Shown: positions 61,722 to 64,000 of the stretch, one piece after another
How the letters are laid out: each line of letters starts with the position of its first letter
Numbering within the stretch: position 1 is the first letter of the stretch
Assembly: GCA_910574285.1 (NCBI GenBank)
Contig: CAJTAL010000007.1
Span: 84,560 to 148,559, forward strand
DNA length: 64,000 nt
Source of the DNA: Lachnospiraceae bacterium
GTDB lineage: Bacteria > Bacillota > Clostridia > Lachnospirales > Lachnospiraceae
Direction of reading: 5' to 3'
Made by a program: the position numbers and the translations under genes
The notes under the pieces: model-generated
The model's input: only the letters and a program-made list of their open reading frames with translations
Told to the model about the DNA's origin: nothing
The model's database searches: none

Positions 61722-63080
61722 ATGGCGAAGGCAAAGAAAAGCGTTTATTTCTGTCAGAACTGCGGGCATGAAGAGACAAAATGGCTGGGACAGTGTCCGG
61801 CATGCAGGGAGTGGAATACATTTGTAGAAGAAAAAGTACCGCCTGCCATGTCAAAGACGGTGAAGGAGAGAAAAGAGGCGCAGGTTGTAACCTTGTCAAG
61901 CATAACGGCGGACGAAGACGATCGTATGCTGACTACGATTGCGGAATTGGACCGGGTATTGGGCGGAGGGATTGTAAAAGGTTCCCTGGTACTGGTCGGG
62001 GGAGATCCGGGAATTGGTAAATCTACTTTGCTTTTACAGGTCTGCCGGCGGTTGTCAGCGGCGGGAAGAAAACTGTTATATATATCCGGCGAGGAGTCGC
62101 TGAAGCAGATCAAACTGCGGGCAAACCGTATGGGAGATTTTTCGGACAATCTTTTCCTGTTGTGCGAGACAAGCCTTGATATTATCAGGGGGATCATTGA
62201 ACAGCAGAAACCGGATATGGTGGTGATTGATTCGATTCAGACGATGTATCATGAAGAGGTGGGATCGGCGCCGGGGAGCGTTTCTCAGGTTAGAGAATCG
62301 ACCAATATATTTATGCAGCTTGCAAAAGGGCTGAATATTGCGATTTTTATCGTCGGTCATGTGACCAAAGAAGGGACTGTAGCGGGACCGAGGGTGTTGG
62401 AACATATGGTAGATACGGTACTGTATTTTGAAGGAGACCGCCATGCGTCTTACCGGATTCTCAGAGGCGTGAAGAACAGGTTTGGCTCAACCAACGAGAT
62501 CGGTGTCTTTGAGATGCGTAAGGAAGGGCTTGTGGAAGTGAAGAATCCGTCGGAATTCATGCTGAGCGGAAAGCCTGAGCATGCCTCCGGTTCTGTGGTT
62601 GCGTGCGCAATGGAAGGAACACGTCCTATGCTGATGGAGATCCAGGCTCTGGTATGCAAGACGAATTTCGGAATGCCGAGAAGGACGGCGGCGGGGCTGG
62701 ATTACAACAGAGTGAATCTTTTGATGGCTGTATTGGAAAAGCGGCTTGGGCTGCCGTTGTCCAATTATGATGCGTATGTAAATATTGCAGGAGGGATCCG
62801 TTTAAATGAACCGGCGGCAGATCTGGGAATTGTGTTGGCGATTGCATCCAGCTATAAGAACCGTCCCATTGCGGAAGATGTAATTGTATTCGGAGAGGTA
62901 GGACTGAGCGGAGAAGTACGTGCCGTAACCATGCCGGAACAGAGAGTGGCTGAGGCGAAGAAGCTTGGATTTAAGACTTGTGTGATACCGGAAGTTTCTG
63001 TAAAATCGGTGGGGAAGCTCGAAGGAATTACTATCGTCGGTGTGAAGAGCGTCGGCGAGGCGATCAGCGCAGGATTGTGA
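61722..63080 (+). CDS. radA: DNA repair protein RadA/Sms
   Basis: The 452-residue protein has an N-terminal zinc finger (CQNCGHEETKWLGQCPAC, about residues 11-28), Walker A GGDPGIGKSTL (about 89-99), the RadA motif RGVKNRFGSTNE (about 247-258) and a C-terminal Lon-like domain. It helps branch migration and repair. ATG 61722 lies 7 bases after AAGGAG, so the GTG six bases earlier is not needed. It is followed by a long hairpin and the rRNA promoter region. Confidence 0.93.
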   Translation: MAKAKKSVYFCQNCGHEETKWLGQCPACREWNTFVEEKVPPAMSKTVKERKEAQVVTLSSITADEDDRMLTTIAELDRVLGGGIVKGSLVLVGGDPGIGKSTLLLQVCRRLSAAGRKLLYISGEESLKQIKLRANRMGDFSDNLFLLCETSLDIIRGIIEQQKPDMVVIDSIQTMYHEEVGSAPGSVSQVRESTNIFMQLAKGLNIAIFIVGHVTKEGTVAGPRVLEHMVDTVLYFEGDRHASYRILRGVKNRFGSTNEIGVFEMRKEGLVEVKNPSEFMLSGKPEHASGSVVACAMEGTRPMLMEIQALVCKTNFGMPRRTAAGLDYNRVNLLMAVLEKRLGLPLSNYDAYVNIAGGIRLNEPAADLGIVLAIASSYKNRPIAEDVIVFGEVGLSGEVRAVTMPEQRVAEAKKLGFKTCVIPEVSVKSVGKLEGITIVGVKSVGEAISAGL

Positions 63081-63098
63081 TAAGATTATGAAGAGACG

Positions 63099-63192
63099 GC
63101 CGGCGTACGCAGATTGAGGCGGAAGAATATCTCACGCTTTCTGAATTGTTTGTTTAGAGATATCCTTCCGATCTAATCTGCCGTATGCCGGC
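63099..63192. repeat. 94-nt near-perfect inverted repeat after radA
   Basis: Arms from 63099 (GCCGGCGTACGCAGATT, CGGAAGAATATCTC) pair with 63156-63192 (GAGATATCCTTCCG, AATCTGCCGTATGCCGGC), about 33 of 37 positions counting wobbles, with a 23-base loop. No T-run follows, so it is a poor terminator. Confidence 0.75.
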
Positions 63193-63268
63193 ATAGATGT
63201 AAAAGAAACTTAGCTTTAAAAATATTTGAAAAAAATATTTAAAATATTTAAAAAAATAAAAAAACATA

Positions 63269-63297
63269 TTGACAGGAAATGACAAATATGGTAATCT
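63269..63297 (+). promoter_or_regulatory. rRNA promoter P1
   Basis: TTGACA (63269-63274) and TAATCT (63292-63297), spacing 17, follow an A/T-rich tract that looks like an UP element. Confidence 0.8.
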
Positions 63298-63360
63298 AAT
63301 TGAGCTGTCGAAAAAACAAGAAATTGAAAAAAGACAGTAAAAAATAATTTAAAAAAGTTG

Positions 63361-63389
63361 TTGACAAGCGGTGAAAGATGTGGTAATCT
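63361..63389 (+). promoter_or_regulatory. rRNA promoter P2
   Basis: TTGACA (63361-63366) and TAATCT (63384-63389), spacing 17. The region near both -10 boxes repeats (TGGTAATCTAAT), so P1 and P2 probably arose by duplication. Confidence 0.8.
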
Positions 63390-63698
63390 AATATAGCTGT
63401 CGCAAGAGAGTGAACAACACAGAACCTTGAAAATTAAACAATAGACAACAATCCCTGAAAATTTCTAAGAGAAAATTTTCAGAACGTAACATCGGATGTT
63501 TAGATAAGAAAGTATCTTGTTAAACCTTCGGTGTCAACAGTAAATAACGGGAAAAGAAAAGCAAAGCAAAAGCGAGCATTTTTCTTGACTCGGATTAAAC
63601 GAAAAAGATGCTTCGCAAAAGCGAGTCTGCGGGAAACCCGGGCAAGTAATGCGGAGTGTAATACGACTGAGGTTTGTGAAAAGCGAACCCAAGTCTTT

Positions 63699-64000
<302 letters not shown>

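Larger units (their letters stand above)
63081..63698 (+). other. rRNA operon upstream region, no gene
   Basis: This 618-base stretch holds a 94-nt hairpin (63099-63192), A/T-rich UP-type tracts (about 63220-63262), two promoters, and the pre-16S leader. ORFs here are not credible. The leader hairpin CTGAAAATTT/AAATTTTCAG (63455-63482) may be part of RNA processing. Confidence 0.75.

Overview
The window looks like chromosomal DNA of a spore-forming Lachnospiraceae bacterium close to Dorea or Mediterraneibacter. The 5' end of a 16S rRNA gene at the right edge reads like that group. The housekeeping gene order is Firmicutes-like: era-yqzL-recO, ftsEX with an M23 hydrolase and an S41 protease, addBA, and split pyr and pur clusters. 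An alpha/beta-type small acid-soluble spore protein is present. These are recognitions by eye; no search was run.

Region 1 (1-12.0 kb) is the 3' part of an AT-rich cell-surface glycan operon, all on the + strand with genes touching or overlapping. It encodes three GT2 glycosyltransferases (the first cut by the window edge), a Wzx-type flippase, a CE4 polysaccharide deacetylase whose signal anchor is out of frame, a DUF6020 membrane protein, an FAD oxidoreductase, an NAD-dependent epimerase-like protein, a TIM-barrel sugar isomerase-like protein, a formyltransferase overlapping a PIG-L deacetylase, and a phosphoglycosyl transferase. The likely theme is making, exporting and modifying a repeat-unit glycan that carries an N-acylated, possibly N-formylated, amino sugar.

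Region 2 (12.0-18.7 kb) is accessory DNA: a hairpin-rich segment with a small ORF, a MazF-like toxin without an antitoxin beside it, an AraC regulator, a small ABM-like protein, an XRE regulator, and a three-gene ABC-2 exporter on the - strand. A strong candidate type I toxin-antitoxin locus lies at 18.23-18.59 kb: a 31-codon hydrophobic peptide, a leader with a mutually exclusive RBS-sequestering stem, and an antisense promoter.

Region 3 (18.7-37.1 kb) is core: an M16 protease, era, a yqzL-like gene, recO, a FapA-like gene, glyS, tdh-kbl (threonine to glycine, next to the glycyl-tRNA synthetase), addB-addA behind a promoter plus terminator-like leader, and a DUF1294 gene. At 37.1-37.7 kb a RelB/DinJ-type antitoxin keeps its operators, but its toxin gene is reduced to a stub interrupted by large palindromes.

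Region 4 (37.6-46.3 kb) holds a PadR-controlled envelope-stress-like operon (PadR, DUF1700, DUF4097, PspC), the spore protein, a WecG/TagA glycosyltransferase, a PucR/CdaR-like regulator and ftsE-ftsX-M23-S41. Region 5 (46.4-58.1 kb) holds pyrC-F-K-D-E and purE-M-N-D, with small membrane proteins and an M29-like aminopeptidase between them. PyrK has an unusual N-terminal extension of four 10-residue repeats. Region 6 (58.2-64 kb) holds a GntR regulator, a 36-codon coupled ORF, clpC, a conserved small protein, radA, a 94-nt near-perfect hairpin, tandem rRNA promoters and the 16S start.
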